64,000 nt of DNA from Dyadobacter sp. 50-39 (GCA_001898145.1 MKSR01000029.1:372001-436000); one strand, 5' to 3'; numbered from the stretch's first letter, positions 16,510 through 26,445 are shown. Notes: generated by a model not told the origin, from the letters alone. Made by a program: numbers and translations.

Positions 16510-19479
16510 ATGTTACTCAACTGTCACTCTTATTTCAGCCTTCGCTTCGGGACGATTCCTGAGGATGAACTTCTTGCACTTTGCAGGGAGAACGGGTACG
16601 ACTGCGTCGCGTTGACGGACATTAACAACACGTCGGGGTGCCTGAATTTTGTACGCATGGCACCCAGGTTCGATATCAAACCCATCATCGGGATCGATTT
16701 CCGGAATGGTGTAACCCAGCAATTTGTGGCATTGGCGAAGAATAATATCGGATTCCAGGCACTGAATACCTATTTATCAACCCAGAAACTGACAAATCTG
16801 CCATTCCCTGATCGCGCGCCGGAAATGGAACATGTGGCTTTTATTTATCCTTTTGAAAAAATAAACAAAGAACGCCGTGAGCAGTTCCGGCCCAATGAGT
16901 ATATCGGTATTTCGATGCAGGAACTCGACAAACTGCATTATTCACCCTTGCACCGGTTCATGGACAGGCTGGTGATCCAGCAGCCGGTCACATTCAGGAA
17001 CAAGAAAGACTTTAATGCCCACCGCCTGCTGCGCGCGATCGATGGCAATACGCTGCTAAGCAAACTGACTGCGTCTGAAACGGGCAAAGAAAACGAGCAG
17101 ATCACACAAGCAAAGGCGCTGGAATACCATTTCAAACAAAAAGACTTCCGGGCGATTCTTGAAAACACCCGGAAACTGATGGATGAATGCAATATCCAAT
17201 TCAGCTTCGGCAATGAGCGTGAACACCAGAACCTGAAAATTTTTGGCAAAAACGAGGAGGAAGATTTCAAGCGGCTGAGATCAATGAGCTACGAAGCGCT
17301 AGGGTACCGCTATGGCGACAACATCACCGACGAAATTTTCGACCGCATTGCCAAAGAGCTCGATATGATCCGCCACCAGAATTTCGTACCCTTTTTCCTC
17401 GTCAATCACGACATCGTGAACTATGCCCGCCGGAAAGGTTACTACTATGTCGGCCGCGGCAGCGGGGCCAACAGCATCATTGCCTATCTGCTCAACATTA
17501 CCAATGTCGACCCTATCGAACTGGATTTGTATTTCGAGCGGTTTATCAACCTTCACCGGAAAAATCCGCCCGACTTCGATATCGATTTCTCCTGGCGCGA
17601 CCGTGAGGATGTAACGCGCTACATATTCGATACCTATGGCAAAAATGGCCAGGCGGCGCTGCTGGCAACATACAGTACTTTCCAGCATAATTCCGCGGTG
17701 CGCGAACTGGGGAAAGTATTCGGTTTGCCCGCCTATGAAATCGATGCGCTCAGCAATGGCAAATATGATCCGAAAAAACTTGATCAGTTATCGGGGCTGG
17801 TGATCCGGTATGCCGATTACCTGCAAACCAATAACCAGCCGAACCATTTAAGCATACATGCAGGCGGCATCCTCATTTCAGAACGTCCGATGCATTATTT
17901 CACGGCTACCGACGTCCCCCCGAAAGGTTTTCCTACCACGCAATTCGATATGGTAATAGCCGAAGATGTGGGTTTGAATAAATACGATATCCTCGGGCAG
18001 CGCGGGCTGGCGAAGATCAAGGAGACGCTTGAAATCATCCGGTACAACCGGCCTGAGGCAGCAGATTTTGACATTAACGACGTCCGGAAATTCAAGACAG
18101 ATCCGAAAATCAACGCCCTGATCAGGCAAGCGCAGTGTATCGGGTGCTTTTATGTGGAGTCGCCGGCAATGCGGATGCTTTTGAAAAAACTGGAAGTGGA
18201 CAACTACCTTGGGCTGGTCGCGGCGAGTTCCATTATCAGGCCCGGGGTGGCAAAGAGCGGCATGATGCGTGAATACATTCTGCGCCACCGGCACCCCGAA
18301 AAACGGAATGAAGCCCACCCGCGCCTGCTGGAATTGATGGAGGAGACCTACGGCATTATGGTGTACCAGGAAGACGTCATTAAGGTGGCGCATTACTTTG
18401 CCGGACTGACGCTGGGCGAAGCCGACGTGATCCGACGTGGCATGAGCGGCAAATTCCGCGGGCGTGAGGAATTTGAACGGGTTAAAAAGAAGTATTTCAA
18501 AAACTGCCGGAGCAAAGGCTATGACGAGGAAATGACGTTGGAAATCTGGAACCAGATCGCCAGTTTCGCCGGATTTGCCTTCGCCAAGGGGCATTCTGCA
18601 TCCTACGCGGTCGAAAGCTATCAGACATTGTTCCTGAAAGCCTACTTCCCGCTGGAATTTATGGTCGCTGTCCTCAACAACGGCGGCGGCTTTTATGCGC
18701 CCGAGCTCTACATACACGAGGCGCGTATGCTCGGCGCCATCGTGTATGCGCCGTGTGTGAACCACAGTGAAGCACAGGCGACCATCGAAGGGAGCGATAT
18801 ATATCTTGGCATGCAATTCCTGAATGCACTGGAAGCGAAAACCATCGAGCGAATCCTCCACGCACGCGGGCAGGACGGGCCATTCACCTCGCTGAACGAT
18901 TTCCTGGACCGTGTACCCATTTCGATCGAGCAACTGACCATCCTCATCCGGGTGGATGCGTTCCGGTTTACGGGTATCGGCAAGAAAACATTGCTTTGGA
19001 AGGCTCATTTCCGGTTGAGTACCACACCCGTAAAAGTCCCCCAAAAGCAGTTGTTTCACACGGAAATCAAGGATTTTGAATTACCGGAGTTCCATTCGTC
19101 CATTCTCGACGATGCCTATGACCAGATCGAACTGCTCGGGTTCCCGCTTTGCAGCCCTTTCAATCTGTTAAAAAACCCGCTGCCTAAAAGCGTCATGTCG
19201 CGCGATCTGCACCACTATGTGAATCAGGAAGTGGTGCAATACGGATACCTGGTGGCACTTAAAAACACCCGCACGGCCCGCGGCGAGTCGATGCAGTTCG
19301 GCACGTTCCTGGATTATGAAGGCCAGTTTATCGACACCGTGCATTTCCCGACGGCGGCGGCCAAGGTGAATGGGTCCGTTAAAGGCGTTTATAAGATCCG
19401 CGGGGTAGTAACGGAGGAATTTGGCTTTCTCACGGTGGAAGTGGCGGAAATTACGCGGATGGAGTCGGCGGAACGCTGA
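16510..19479 (+). CDS. dnaE: Short DNA polymerase III alpha subunit (DnaE2/ImuC-like)
   Basis: 989 aa, shorter than replicative DnaE (about 1160-1250). The C-family polymerase core is intact: VGRGSGANS at about 314-322, catalytic PDFDIDF at 354-360 (Asp357, Asp359) and FAKGHSASYA later. The N-terminal PHP domain is altered at metal sites: LNCHSYFS replaces the usual HxH and ALTDINN replaces ALTDH, so PHP proofreading is unlikely. It ends just after an OB-fold, without the usual tau-binding tail. Co-transcribed with dinB, it looks like the non-replicative alpha subunit of a translesion cassette. The replicative dnaE must lie elsewhere. Confidence 0.9.
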   Translation: MLLNCHSYFSLRFGTIPEDELLALCRENGYDCVALTDINNTSGCLNFVRMAPRFDIKPIIGIDFRNGVTQQFVALAKNNIGFQALNTYLSTQKLTNLPFPDRAPEMEHVAFIYPFEKINKERREQFRPNEYIGISMQELDKLHYSPLHRFMDRLVIQQPVTFRNKKDFNAHRLLRAIDGNTLLSKLTASETGKENEQITQAKALEYHFKQKDFRAILENTRKLMDECNIQFSFGNEREHQNLKIFGKNEEEDFKRLRSMSYEALGYRYGDNITDEIFDRIAKELDMIRHQNFVPFFLVNHDIVNYARRKGYYYVGRGSGANSIIAYLLNITNVDPIELDLYFERFINLHRKNPPDFDIDFSWRDREDVTRYIFDTYGKNGQAALLATYSTFQHNSAVRELGKVFGLPAYEIDALSNGKYDPKKLDQLSGLVIRYADYLQTNNQPNHLSIHAGGILISERPMHYFTATDVPPKGFPTTQFDMVIAEDVGLNKYDILGQRGLAKIKETLEIIRYNRPEAADFDINDVRKFKTDPKINALIRQAQCIGCFYVESPAMRMLLKKLEVDNYLGLVAASSIIRPGVAKSGMMREYILRHRHPEKRNEAHPRLLELMEETYGIMVYQEDVIKVAHYFAGLTLGEADVIRRGMSGKFRGREEFERVKKKYFKNCRSKGYDEEMTLEIWNQIASFAGFAFAKGHSASYAVESYQTLFLKAYFPLEFMVAVLNNGGGFYAPELYIHEARMLGAIVYAPCVNHSEAQATIEGSDIYLGMQFLNALEAKTIERILHARGQDGPFTSLNDFLDRVPISIEQLTILIRVDAFRFTGIGKKTLLWKAHFRLSTTPVKVPQKQLFHTEIKDFELPEFHSSILDDAYDQIELLGFPLCSPFNLLKNPLPKSVMSRDLHHYVNQEVVQYGYLVALKNTRTARGESMQFGTFLDYEGQFIDTVHFPTAAAKVNGSVKGVYKIRGVVTEEFGFLTVEVAEITRMESAER

Positions 19480-19570
19480 TGCTGATCCGCCTGAATACTG
19501 CTCCGGTTACATTTTCCGTTCTTAGTACCAAAACTTCTGCCTGTTTCGAAACAATTCACCACTAACTACC

Positions 19571-20053
19571 ATGACGATACGTAACGCTTTTGCATTCCTG
19601 GCCGCCGCATTCATCTGCTCATGCTCCGGCAAATCCGGCTCAGAAAACGCTGCCGCCGAAGATACCACCTCCCAGGAAAGCACCACCGTAGTGAGGGCAA
19701 CCAACCAGTGTTTCGTATACCAATCCCGGAAAGATTCGGCATCGCTGAACCTTGAAATCACCGGTGAAAAGGTATCCGGAAAGCTTTCCTATGCCTTTTT
19801 CGAAAAAGACCGGAACACCGGGACCTTCGTCGGAACAATCACTGGCGACACGATCCTCGCGCGTTACACATTCGCGTCCGAGGGCTCAGAATCGGTTCGA
19901 GAAGTGGCATTCCTGAAAAAAGGCGAACGCTGGGTGGAAGGCTTTGGTGAAGTGAAGGACTCAGCCGGTGTGATGATTTTCGCCAACCGATCGAAACTCG
20001 ATTTTCAAAAGGGCCTGGATTTCAAACCGGCTGAATGCCCATCGGGCAAATAA
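19571..20053 (+). CDS. Putative lipoprotein of unknown function
   Basis: 160 aa. A signal peptide ends in a lipobox-like ICSC with Cys18, followed by a Ser/Glu-rich spacer and a mostly beta domain (SASLNLEITGEKVSGKLSYAFFEKDRNTGTFVGTITGD). The pattern is common in small Bacteroidota lipoproteins that measure or bind something in the envelope, but I recognise no family. The end at 20053 precedes the M16 peptidase start by 86 nt. Confidence 0.7.
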   Translation: MTIRNAFAFLAAAFICSCSGKSGSENAAAEDTTSQESTTVVRATNQCFVYQSRKDSASLNLEITGEKVSGKLSYAFFEKDRNTGTFVGTITGDTILARYTFASEGSESVREVAFLKKGERWVEGFGEVKDSAGVMIFANRSKLDFQKGLDFKPAECPSGK

Positions 20054-20139
20054 TTTCCGGCATCGTAGCGAACCGGTTAAATAGATTATTTCAATATCTT
20101 TCGCCCCTCCTGAATTTCATCAAATTTAAAATCAGAAAA

Positions 20140-22950
20140 ATGAAAAAGGCGTTCATAGCATTATGCTTGGCCGGATGGGGTGTGGTATCTGTCGCGACAG
20201 TGAATGCGCAGACCCTGAGCACTCAAAAAATCCCTCTCGATCCCAGTGTAAAGACCGGGAAATTGAAAAATGGCATTACTTACTACATCAAAAAGAACAC
20301 CGAACCCAAAAACCGGGCGGAACTCCGGCTGGCTGTAAAAGCGGGCTCGGTACTGGAAACGGACCCGCAACAGGGGCTGGCGCATTTCATGGAGCACATG
20401 AATTTCAACGGCACCACGCATTTTCCTAAAAATGAGCTGGTCAACTTTCTGCAAAAAACAGGCGTACGCTTCGGTGCGGACCTGAATGCCTACACCGGGT
20501 TTGACGAGACCGTTTACATGCTGCCGATCCCGACCGATTCGGCCGGTTTGCTAGAAAAGGGCATCCAGGTGCTGGAAGACTGGGCAAACGGTGCATTGCT
20601 GGATCCTTCCGAAATTGAAAAAGAACGTGGCGTGGTGCTCGAAGAGTCACGTATGGGCCGCGGCGCGCAACAGCGTATGCGCGACAAATTTCTGAAAGTG
20701 ATCCTCAACAACTCCCGTTATGCCGAGCGGCTGCCGATCGGAAAGGACAGCATCCTGAAAAGCTTCAAGCCGGAGACCATTAAGGCATTTTACAAAGACT
20801 GGTACCGTCCCGACCTCATGGCGGTGATTGCCGTGGGCGACTTCGATGTTGCCAAAGTGGAGGCATTGATTTCCCAGAAATTCGGCTCGATTAAGCCGCC
20901 TGTTAACCCCAAAAAACGCATTCGTTACGACATACCGCTCGATGGCTCCACCCAAGTGGCGATTGTGACCGACCCCGAATATCCGCAGAACCTTCTCCAG
21001 CTGATCTACAAACAGCCGAATACCAAGGAGAAATCGCTGCAGGATGTACGGAACAACTTTGCACAGGAACTATATAATGCCATGATGGGCCAGCGCATGC
21101 AGGAACTGACCCAAAAGGCTAACCCGCCGTTCCTCTACGGTGCAAGCCAGTACGGCGATTTCCTCGGCAACCTAGATTCCTACACGTCAATCGCGCTGGC
21201 GAAGGATGCGGCTTCGATGAAAACGGCGTTGACGACTTTGCTGGAAGAGAATGTGAGGGTGCAAAAATTCGGATTCACACAGCCTGAACTCGATCGTGCG
21301 AAGAAGGACTTTTTCAACGCCGTGGAAGAGGATTACAAGGAGCGGGACAAGACCAAATCTTCCAGTCACGTGCAGGAATACCTCGACCATTTCCTCCACG
21401 AAAAAGCATTCATGGGCGCGCAGGCGTATTTTGAGTTTGTCAAAAAACACCTTGACAGTGTAACGCTGGCGGAGATCAATGGGCTTGCCAAAAAATACAT
21501 TACCGACAAAAACAGAGCTGTGGTGATCATGGGGCCCGAAAAGAGCAAAGACGCTCTGCCGACGGAGGCGGAGATCCGTTCGCTGCTGAATGAGGCCGGT
21601 AAAGATGTGACGGCTTATGTAGACGACGTGGTGGACGCGCCGCTGCTGAAAACAGAACCCGTGCCCGGCAAAATCACTGCTGAAAAGACACTCGACAAAC
21701 TCGGCGTAACCGAACTGACACTTTCGAACGGTGTAAAGGTCCTGTTGAAGCCGACGGATTTCAAAAACGACGAAATCCTGATCAAAGCGACGGCGAAAGG
21801 CGGTTATTCCCTCTTCCCGGACGAACGCGAAACGGGCATTTTCACAAGCTATCTCGTGCAATCCGGTGGTGTGGGGCCTTATAACCAGACGCAGCTGCAA
21901 AAATTCCTTGCGGGCAAAACTGCCAGCGCGGGCCCGTACGTGAGCGAACTGACAGAGGGCATTGGCGGCAATACCAGCCCGAAAGACCTGGAAACTACTT
22001 TGCAGCTCATCTACGCCTATTTCACCGACCCCCGCAAAGATGCGGACGTAGTTGCGGGCATACTGGCCAATCAGAAGGCATACCTGGAAAATATGCAGAA
22101 AACACTGACGCCTGAAAAGGTATTCTCAGACTCCCTGAATGCGGTACTGACCAGCCACAATCCCAAGCGACAGCCCTTGAAACCCGAGAGCATCGACAAA
22201 GTGAATCTCGACCGGGCATTTGAGATTTACAAGAACCGATTTGCCGACGCGTCCGACTTCGTATTCACCATTGTAGGGGCATTCAAGCCGGAAGCGATCA
22301 AGCCACTGATTGAAAAATACCTGGGTAGCCTTCCGTCCAGCGATCGCGACGATTCATTCAGCCACCCGAATATCTTCCCTCCGAAAGGTCGTATTGAGAA
22401 GACCATTTACAAAGGGTTGGAGCCCAAAAGCCGGGTAACACTCGTATCGAGCGGGGAATATGACTATAACCCGGAAAATAACATCCAGATCGAGGCATTG
22501 CAGGAGATTTTGCAAATCAAACTGATCGAATCGCTGCGGGAGGAAGAGAGCGGTGTTTATGGTGTGAGTGTGTCGGAAGGTACTGAAAAATTCCCGACCG
22601 GCCACTACCGATTCTCCATCGGCTTTGGTTGCGCGCCCGAGAATGTGGACAAACTCATAAAAAGAGCACAGGAAGAAATCAGCAAAATCAAAACCAACGG
22701 CGCCGATCCTAAGGATATCGAGAAGTTCGTAGCCGAGACGCAGCGCAAAACCGAAACCGCTCTGAAAACAAACGGTTTCTGGCTCGATTACCTCGACGAC
22801 AACACCTTCCTGGGTGATGACCTGAATGAAATCTTCGAGCAAGACCGGCTGCTCAAATCGATCACCGTAGCGAGCACCAAAGCTGCGGCGCAAAAATATT
22901 TTAATGACGACAATTTCATCAAAATGGTGCTGATGCCGGAGAAAAAATAA
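20140..22950 (+). CDS. Secreted M16-family zinc metallopeptidase
   Basis: 936 aa from ATG 20140, which restores a clean signal peptide MKKAFIALCLAGWGVVSVATVNAQ. The upstream in-frame ATG at 20035 overlaps the preceding gene. The M16 (insulinase/pitrilysin) inverted zinc site HFMEH is at 82-86, with the later Glu in an EEDYKERDK region not certain. Two tandem M16 units, the second lacking HxxEH, give a clamshell like PqqL-type proteases. Predicted periplasmic oligopeptide degradation. A strong bidirectional hairpin follows the stop. Confidence 0.92.
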   Translation: MKKAFIALCLAGWGVVSVATVNAQTLSTQKIPLDPSVKTGKLKNGITYYIKKNTEPKNRAELRLAVKAGSVLETDPQQGLAHFMEHMNFNGTTHFPKNELVNFLQKTGVRFGADLNAYTGFDETVYMLPIPTDSAGLLEKGIQVLEDWANGALLDPSEIEKERGVVLEESRMGRGAQQRMRDKFLKVILNNSRYAERLPIGKDSILKSFKPETIKAFYKDWYRPDLMAVIAVGDFDVAKVEALISQKFGSIKPPVNPKKRIRYDIPLDGSTQVAIVTDPEYPQNLLQLIYKQPNTKEKSLQDVRNNFAQELYNAMMGQRMQELTQKANPPFLYGASQYGDFLGNLDSYTSIALAKDAASMKTALTTLLEENVRVQKFGFTQPELDRAKKDFFNAVEEDYKERDKTKSSSHVQEYLDHFLHEKAFMGAQAYFEFVKKHLDSVTLAEINGLAKKYITDKNRAVVIMGPEKSKDALPTEAEIRSLLNEAGKDVTAYVDDVVDAPLLKTEPVPGKITAEKTLDKLGVTELTLSNGVKVLLKPTDFKNDEILIKATAKGGYSLFPDERETGIFTSYLVQSGGVGPYNQTQLQKFLAGKTASAGPYVSELTEGIGGNTSPKDLETTLQLIYAYFTDPRKDADVVAGILANQKAYLENMQKTLTPEKVFSDSLNAVLTSHNPKRQPLKPESIDKVNLDRAFEIYKNRFADASDFVFTIVGAFKPEAIKPLIEKYLGSLPSSDRDDSFSHPNIFPPKGRIEKTIYKGLEPKSRVTLVSSGEYDYNPENNIQIEALQEILQIKLIESLREEESGVYGVSVSEGTEKFPTGHYRFSIGFGCAPENVDKLIKRAQEEISKIKTNGADPKDIEKFVAETQRKTETALKTNGFWLDYLDDNTFLGDDLNEIFEQDRLLKSITVASTKAAAQKYFNDDNFIKMVLMPEKK

Positions 22951-22965
22951 CTATTCCCGATTAGC

Positions 22966-23001
22966 AAAGAGCCCGGTTTCGTGATGTAAACCGGGCTCTT
23001 T
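22966..23001. terminator. Bidirectional hairpin terminator
   Basis: A 14-bp perfect inverted repeat (22966-22979 with 22988-23001, arms AAAGAGCCCGGTTT/AAACCGGGCTCTTT, loop 8 nt) between the M16 gene and the convergent DUF3820 gene. Confidence 0.85.
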
Positions 23002-23004
23002 TGC

Positions 23005-23253
23005 TTATGCTACCTTGCGTAGTCCGTGGATCAATGGCTCCAATCCATTCATCTTGATTTCCAGCATAGTACCAAGCAGCATGCCCAGCTTGCCGGAAGG
23101 AAAACCCTCGCGGTAGAACCATTCGAGGTAGGATACGGGCAGGTCGGCGATAATGCAGTCCTTGTATTTGCCAAAAGGCATTTTGTAGTTAATCAGATCT
23201 TTTAGGATCTCGCTGTTCGGATGTGTTAACTCTTGCATACGCATGTTTTTCAC
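23005..23253 (-). CDS. DUF3820 family protein
   Basis: 82 aa. The DUF3820 pattern is visible: MPFGKYKDCIIADLPVSYLEWFYREGFPSGKLGMLL. The family is sometimes called putative quorum-sensing-regulated virulence factor but has no proven activity. The longest frame starts at GTG 23253 within a 4-nt overlap with the pncB stop. In-frame ATGs at 23244 and 23238 are alternatives. Co-transcribed after pncB. Confidence 0.8.
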   Translation of the reverse strand: MKNMRMQELTHPNSEILKDLINYKMPFGKYKDCIIADLPVSYLEWFYREGFPSGKLGMLLGTMLEIKMNGLEPLIHGLRKVA

Positions 23254-24719
23254 GCCTCGTTGCCGGCGCGAAGTTTAAAAATCAAGTTGGTTTTTAATTC
23301 AAATAATTCCTTTTCAAGCCCTACCGGATAGGTGTGCGGGTTTACAAATCGCTTTATTCCCTTATAAAAATGTGCCAGCTGCTGCTGCAAACGCTTGCGC
23401 GTGTCGTGCACGGACGGCAATTTGTAAATCAGCTGCCCCTTCGCGAAAACGGGGACGAGCAAATCCTCATAGTGCACTGACTCGTCGAACGACCTATTTT
23501 TTGTAAAATCATAAGGATCCACCATCGTAGCCTTGCCGATCAGCGGCGTTTCGGTATTGAATATCATGTCTGACACAAAACCGTTTGCATCCCTGAACCG
23601 CCTGACCTGCTGGATGCCCGGCGTCGACACCTTGATCGCCTGCTCCGATAGTTTGAGCTTATAGTCCCACTCTCCGCCCTCGGTACGGATGGCCGCAAGC
23701 TTGAACACACCGCCCAATGCGGGCTGGTCAAATGCCGTGACGAGTTTTGTCCCGATTCCCCACACATTTATTTTCGCACCCTGAATTTTCAGGCTGTCCA
23801 TAATGTACTCATCGAGGTCATTACTGGCCACAATGCTGGTCTTTTCAAACCCCGCGTCGTCCAGGATTTTACGCGCTTCGATACTCAGGTAGGCCAGGTC
23901 GCCCGAATCGAGGCGGATACCCGCCAGGTCGTGCCCCTCTGCACGCAGCTTCTTCCCTACCTCCACCGCATGCCGGACGCCGTTCAGCGAATCGTAAGTG
24001 TCCACGAGCAAAGTCACATTATTGGGCATGTGCTTCGCGTAGGTTTCAAAAGCTTCCCTTTCGCTGTCGAAAGACATTACCCAACTGTGTGCGTGCGTCC
24101 CTTTTACCGGAATGCCATATAACTTGCCTGCCAGCACGTTGGATGTTGCATCAAATCCGCCGATGTAGGCTGCGCGGCTCGCCGTTACACCGCCGTCGGG
24201 CCCCTGCGCCCGGCGAAGACCGAATTCCAGCAATGCGTCGTCTTTGGATACCAGGCGCATGCGCGCAGCTTTGGTAGCCACCAGGGATTGAAAGTTGATC
24301 AGGTTCAAAAGCGGTGTTTCCAGCAGCTGGCATTGTAAAATCGGGCCCTGAATGCGAAGAAGCGGCTCATTGGGAAATACAACAGTACCTTCCGGAACGG
24401 CGTCAATGCTGCATTGAAACTCGATTTTACGCAGGTAGTCGAGGAATTCTCCGTCGAATAACGGGCTGCCGTCGCTGCCGGTAAGCGACCCGATGTAGGC
24501 CAGGTCTTCATCGTTGAAGCGGTATTCCTGCAAATATTCGATCACGCTGCTGAGGCCGGCAGCCACCGTAAATCCCCCCTGGAAAGGATGTTTTCTGAAA
24601 TACAGGTTAAAAACCGCCTCCTGCTCTGCCTTACCGGATTTCCAATAGCCATAAGCCATGGTGAGCTGGTAAAGATCAGTCAGAAGGCTCATCGAAGTGT
24701 CGTATAGCTGGTTGATCAT
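23250..24719 (-). CDS. pncB: Nicotinate phosphoribosyltransferase
   Basis: 489 aa. The first enzyme of nicotinate salvage to NAD (nicotinate + PRPP + ATP to nicotinate mononucleotide), cytoplasmic. Visible family segments: LLTDLYQLTMAYGYWKSGK at the start, FNLYFRKHPFQGGF, GTHAHSWVMSF (the phosphorylated-His region), LAGIRLDSGDLAYLS, and IVASNDLDEY. Length is normal. The downstream DUF3820 gene overlaps its stop. Confidence 0.95.
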   Translation of the reverse strand: MINQLYDTSMSLLTDLYQLTMAYGYWKSGKAEQEAVFNLYFRKHPFQGGFTVAAGLSSVIEYLQEYRFNDEDLAYIGSLTGSDGSPLFDGEFLDYLRKIEFQCSIDAVPEGTVVFPNEPLLRIQGPILQCQLLETPLLNLINFQSLVATKAARMRLVSKDDALLEFGLRRAQGPDGGVTASRAAYIGGFDATSNVLAGKLYGIPVKGTHAHSWVMSFDSEREAFETYAKHMPNNVTLLVDTYDSLNGVRHAVEVGKKLRAEGHDLAGIRLDSGDLAYLSIEARKILDDAGFEKTSIVASNDLDEYIMDSLKIQGAKINVWGIGTKLVTAFDQPALGGVFKLAAIRTEGGEWDYKLKLSEQAIKVSTPGIQQVRRFRDANGFVSDMIFNTETPLIGKATMVDPYDFTKNRSFDESVHYEDLLVPVFAKGQLIYKLPSVHDTRKRLQQQLAHFYKGIKRFVNPHTYPVGLEKELFELKTNLIFKLRAGNEA

Positions 24720-24840
24720 TTCCCGTACAATTGGTGTCTTAAAGCCGCCTAGTTACTAAATAATCGGCATTATAGCTACCGATATTGATTTAGCTGCGCG
24801 GCCATTTACCTAGTGGCGGACTGGTTGGCTGCCAAAGAAA

Positions 24841-24870
24841 AAGCGGGGCTTGCGCAAAGCAACCCCGCTT
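24841..24870 (-). terminator. Terminator of glyS
   Basis: An inverted repeat AAGCGGGG (24841-24848) and CCCCGCTT (24863-24870), with partial pairing inside the loop. A-rich bases at 24834-24842 read as a U-tract on the minus transcript, 21 nt past the glyS stop. Confidence 0.75.
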
Positions 24871-24891
24871 CCATGAATGTCAAAAATCGGG

Positions 24892-26376
24892 TCAGATCGC
24901 TTCGAGAATGCGCTCGATAGCTACTTCATAGCCAATTTTTTCCTTTAACTCGCTGATATGCACGCGCTCCTGCTCCATCGTGTCGCGGTGGCGGATCGTC
25001 ACGGTTTCGTCTTCCATCGTCTGGTAATCCACTACAATACAGAACGGCGTCCCGATCAGGTCCTGACGGGTATAACGCTTGCCGATCGCCGCATTGTCGT
25101 CATACACTGTACGGAACGACGATTTCAGGGAATTAGCCAGTGCCTGGGCTTTTTCTGCCAAACCGTCCTTCTTCACCAACGGCAGCACGGCCGCCTTGAA
25201 TGGCGCCAGTGCCGGGTGCAGTTTCAGGAAAGTGCGCTCTTTCGCGGCGTCACCTTCTCCTACCGATTCCACCGTGTAGGCATTGCAGAATGTCGCCAGG
25301 AACAGACGATCGGCCCCTACGGATGTTTCCACCACATAAGGGATGTAGTTACCGTACGGCTTGCCATTCTCGTCCAGTTCGGCGTCGAAATACTGTTGTT
25401 TTTTCTTCGATAGCTCCTGGTGGTTGCGCAGGTCGAAATCGGAGCGGGAATGGATCCCTTCGATCTCCCGGAAACCGAACGGAAATTCGAATTCGATATC
25501 GACAGCCGCTTTCGCGTAGTGCGCGAGCTTTTCGTGGTCGTGGTATTTCAGCTTTTCAGCAGGCAGGCCTATCGCTTTGTGGAATTTCAAACGTGCTTCT
25601 TTCCACTTATTATACCATTCCTCTTCGGTGCCGGGGCGTACGAAGAATTGCATTTCCATTTGTTCAAACTCCCGCATACGGAAGATAAACTGGCGCGCTA
25701 CGATCTCGTTACGGAATGCTTTTCCGATTTGAGCTATCCCGAAAGGTACCTTCATACGGCCGCTTTTCTGCACATTCAGGAAGTTCACGAAAATCCCCTG
25801 TGCGGTTTCGGGGCGGAGGTAAATCATGCTGGCATCCTCGGCTACCGACCCTACCTGTGTACTGAACATCAGGTTGAACTGACGGACCTCCGTCCAGTTG
25901 CCCGTGCCGGAAACCTGGCATTTAATGCCCTCGGCGATGATCAGGTCACGAACGCCGTTCAGGTCTTCCGCGCTGAGCAAACGGCCCATTTCAGCGAGCA
26001 ATGCTTTCGCCTTTTCCGGCTCGCCGTCTTTTTCATATTGTTCTGCCTTGCCTTCCAGGAGCTGGTCGGCGCGGTAGCGTTTTTTAGAATCCTTGTTGTC
26101 GATCATCGGATCGTTGAAGCCGTCGACGTGGCCGGATGCCTTCCAGGTAAGCGGATGCATGAAAATCGCCGCGTCGATACCTACGATATTGTCGTGCAGC
26201 TGCGTCATGGCCTTCCACCAGGCGGCTTTCAGGTTATTTTTCAGTTCGACGCCATTCTGACCATAATCATAAACGGCTTGTAATCCATCATATATTTCGG
26301 ATGAAGGGAATACAAAACCGTATTCCTTCGCGTGCCCAACAATGTCTTGCAGAGAGGTAGCAGGTGCCTGGCTCAT
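24892..26376 (-). CDS. glyS: Glycine--tRNA ligase (single-subunit class II)
   Basis: 494 aa, the dimeric eukaryote/Bacteroidota-type GlyRS. Class II features: YLRPETAQGIFVNF (motif 2 region), FRMREFEQMEMQFFV, and VVETSVGADRLFLATF near motif 3, followed by a C-terminal anticodon-binding domain (APFKAAVLPLVKKDGL). It charges tRNA-Gly. Flanked by its own terminator. A TAATTTTG-like -7 box lies at 26438-26445 on the minus strand. Confidence 0.96.
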   Translation of the reverse strand: MSQAPATSLQDIVGHAKEYGFVFPSSEIYDGLQAVYDYGQNGVELKNNLKAAWWKAMTQLHDNIVGIDAAIFMHPLTWKASGHVDGFNDPMIDNKDSKKRYRADQLLEGKAEQYEKDGEPEKAKALLAEMGRLLSAEDLNGVRDLIIAEGIKCQVSGTGNWTEVRQFNLMFSTQVGSVAEDASMIYLRPETAQGIFVNFLNVQKSGRMKVPFGIAQIGKAFRNEIVARQFIFRMREFEQMEMQFFVRPGTEEEWYNKWKEARLKFHKAIGLPAEKLKYHDHEKLAHYAKAAVDIEFEFPFGFREIEGIHSRSDFDLRNHQELSKKKQQYFDAELDENGKPYGNYIPYVVETSVGADRLFLATFCNAYTVESVGEGDAAKERTFLKLHPALAPFKAAVLPLVKKDGLAEKAQALANSLKSSFRTVYDDNAAIGKRYTRQDLIGTPFCIVVDYQTMEDETVTIRHRDTMEQERVHISELKEKIGYEVAIERILEAI

Positions 26377-26437
26377 TCTATTCGTTTAAAATCAATAAGA
26401 AAAAAGACTATTAAATCCATCAAAATCATGAATTTGG

Positions 26438-26445
26438 CAAAATTA
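26438..26445 (-). promoter_or_regulatory. Possible glyS -7 box
   Basis: CAAAATTA on the plus strand reads TAATTTTG on the glyS strand, 62 nt before the ATG. No convincing -33 TTG was seen, so this is tentative. Confidence 0.35.

Noticed and set aside
17878-19059. 393-aa open frame antisense to the short dnaE
   Set aside because: Lies wholly inside a well-conserved polymerase gene on the other strand, His/Phe/Gln-rich with no domain. It is a frame shadow.
14360-19479. Classical imuA-imuB-dnaE2 mutasome
   Set aside because: There is no ImuA/RecA-like gene and the Y-family protein keeps Asp9, Asp103 and Glu104, unlike ImuB.
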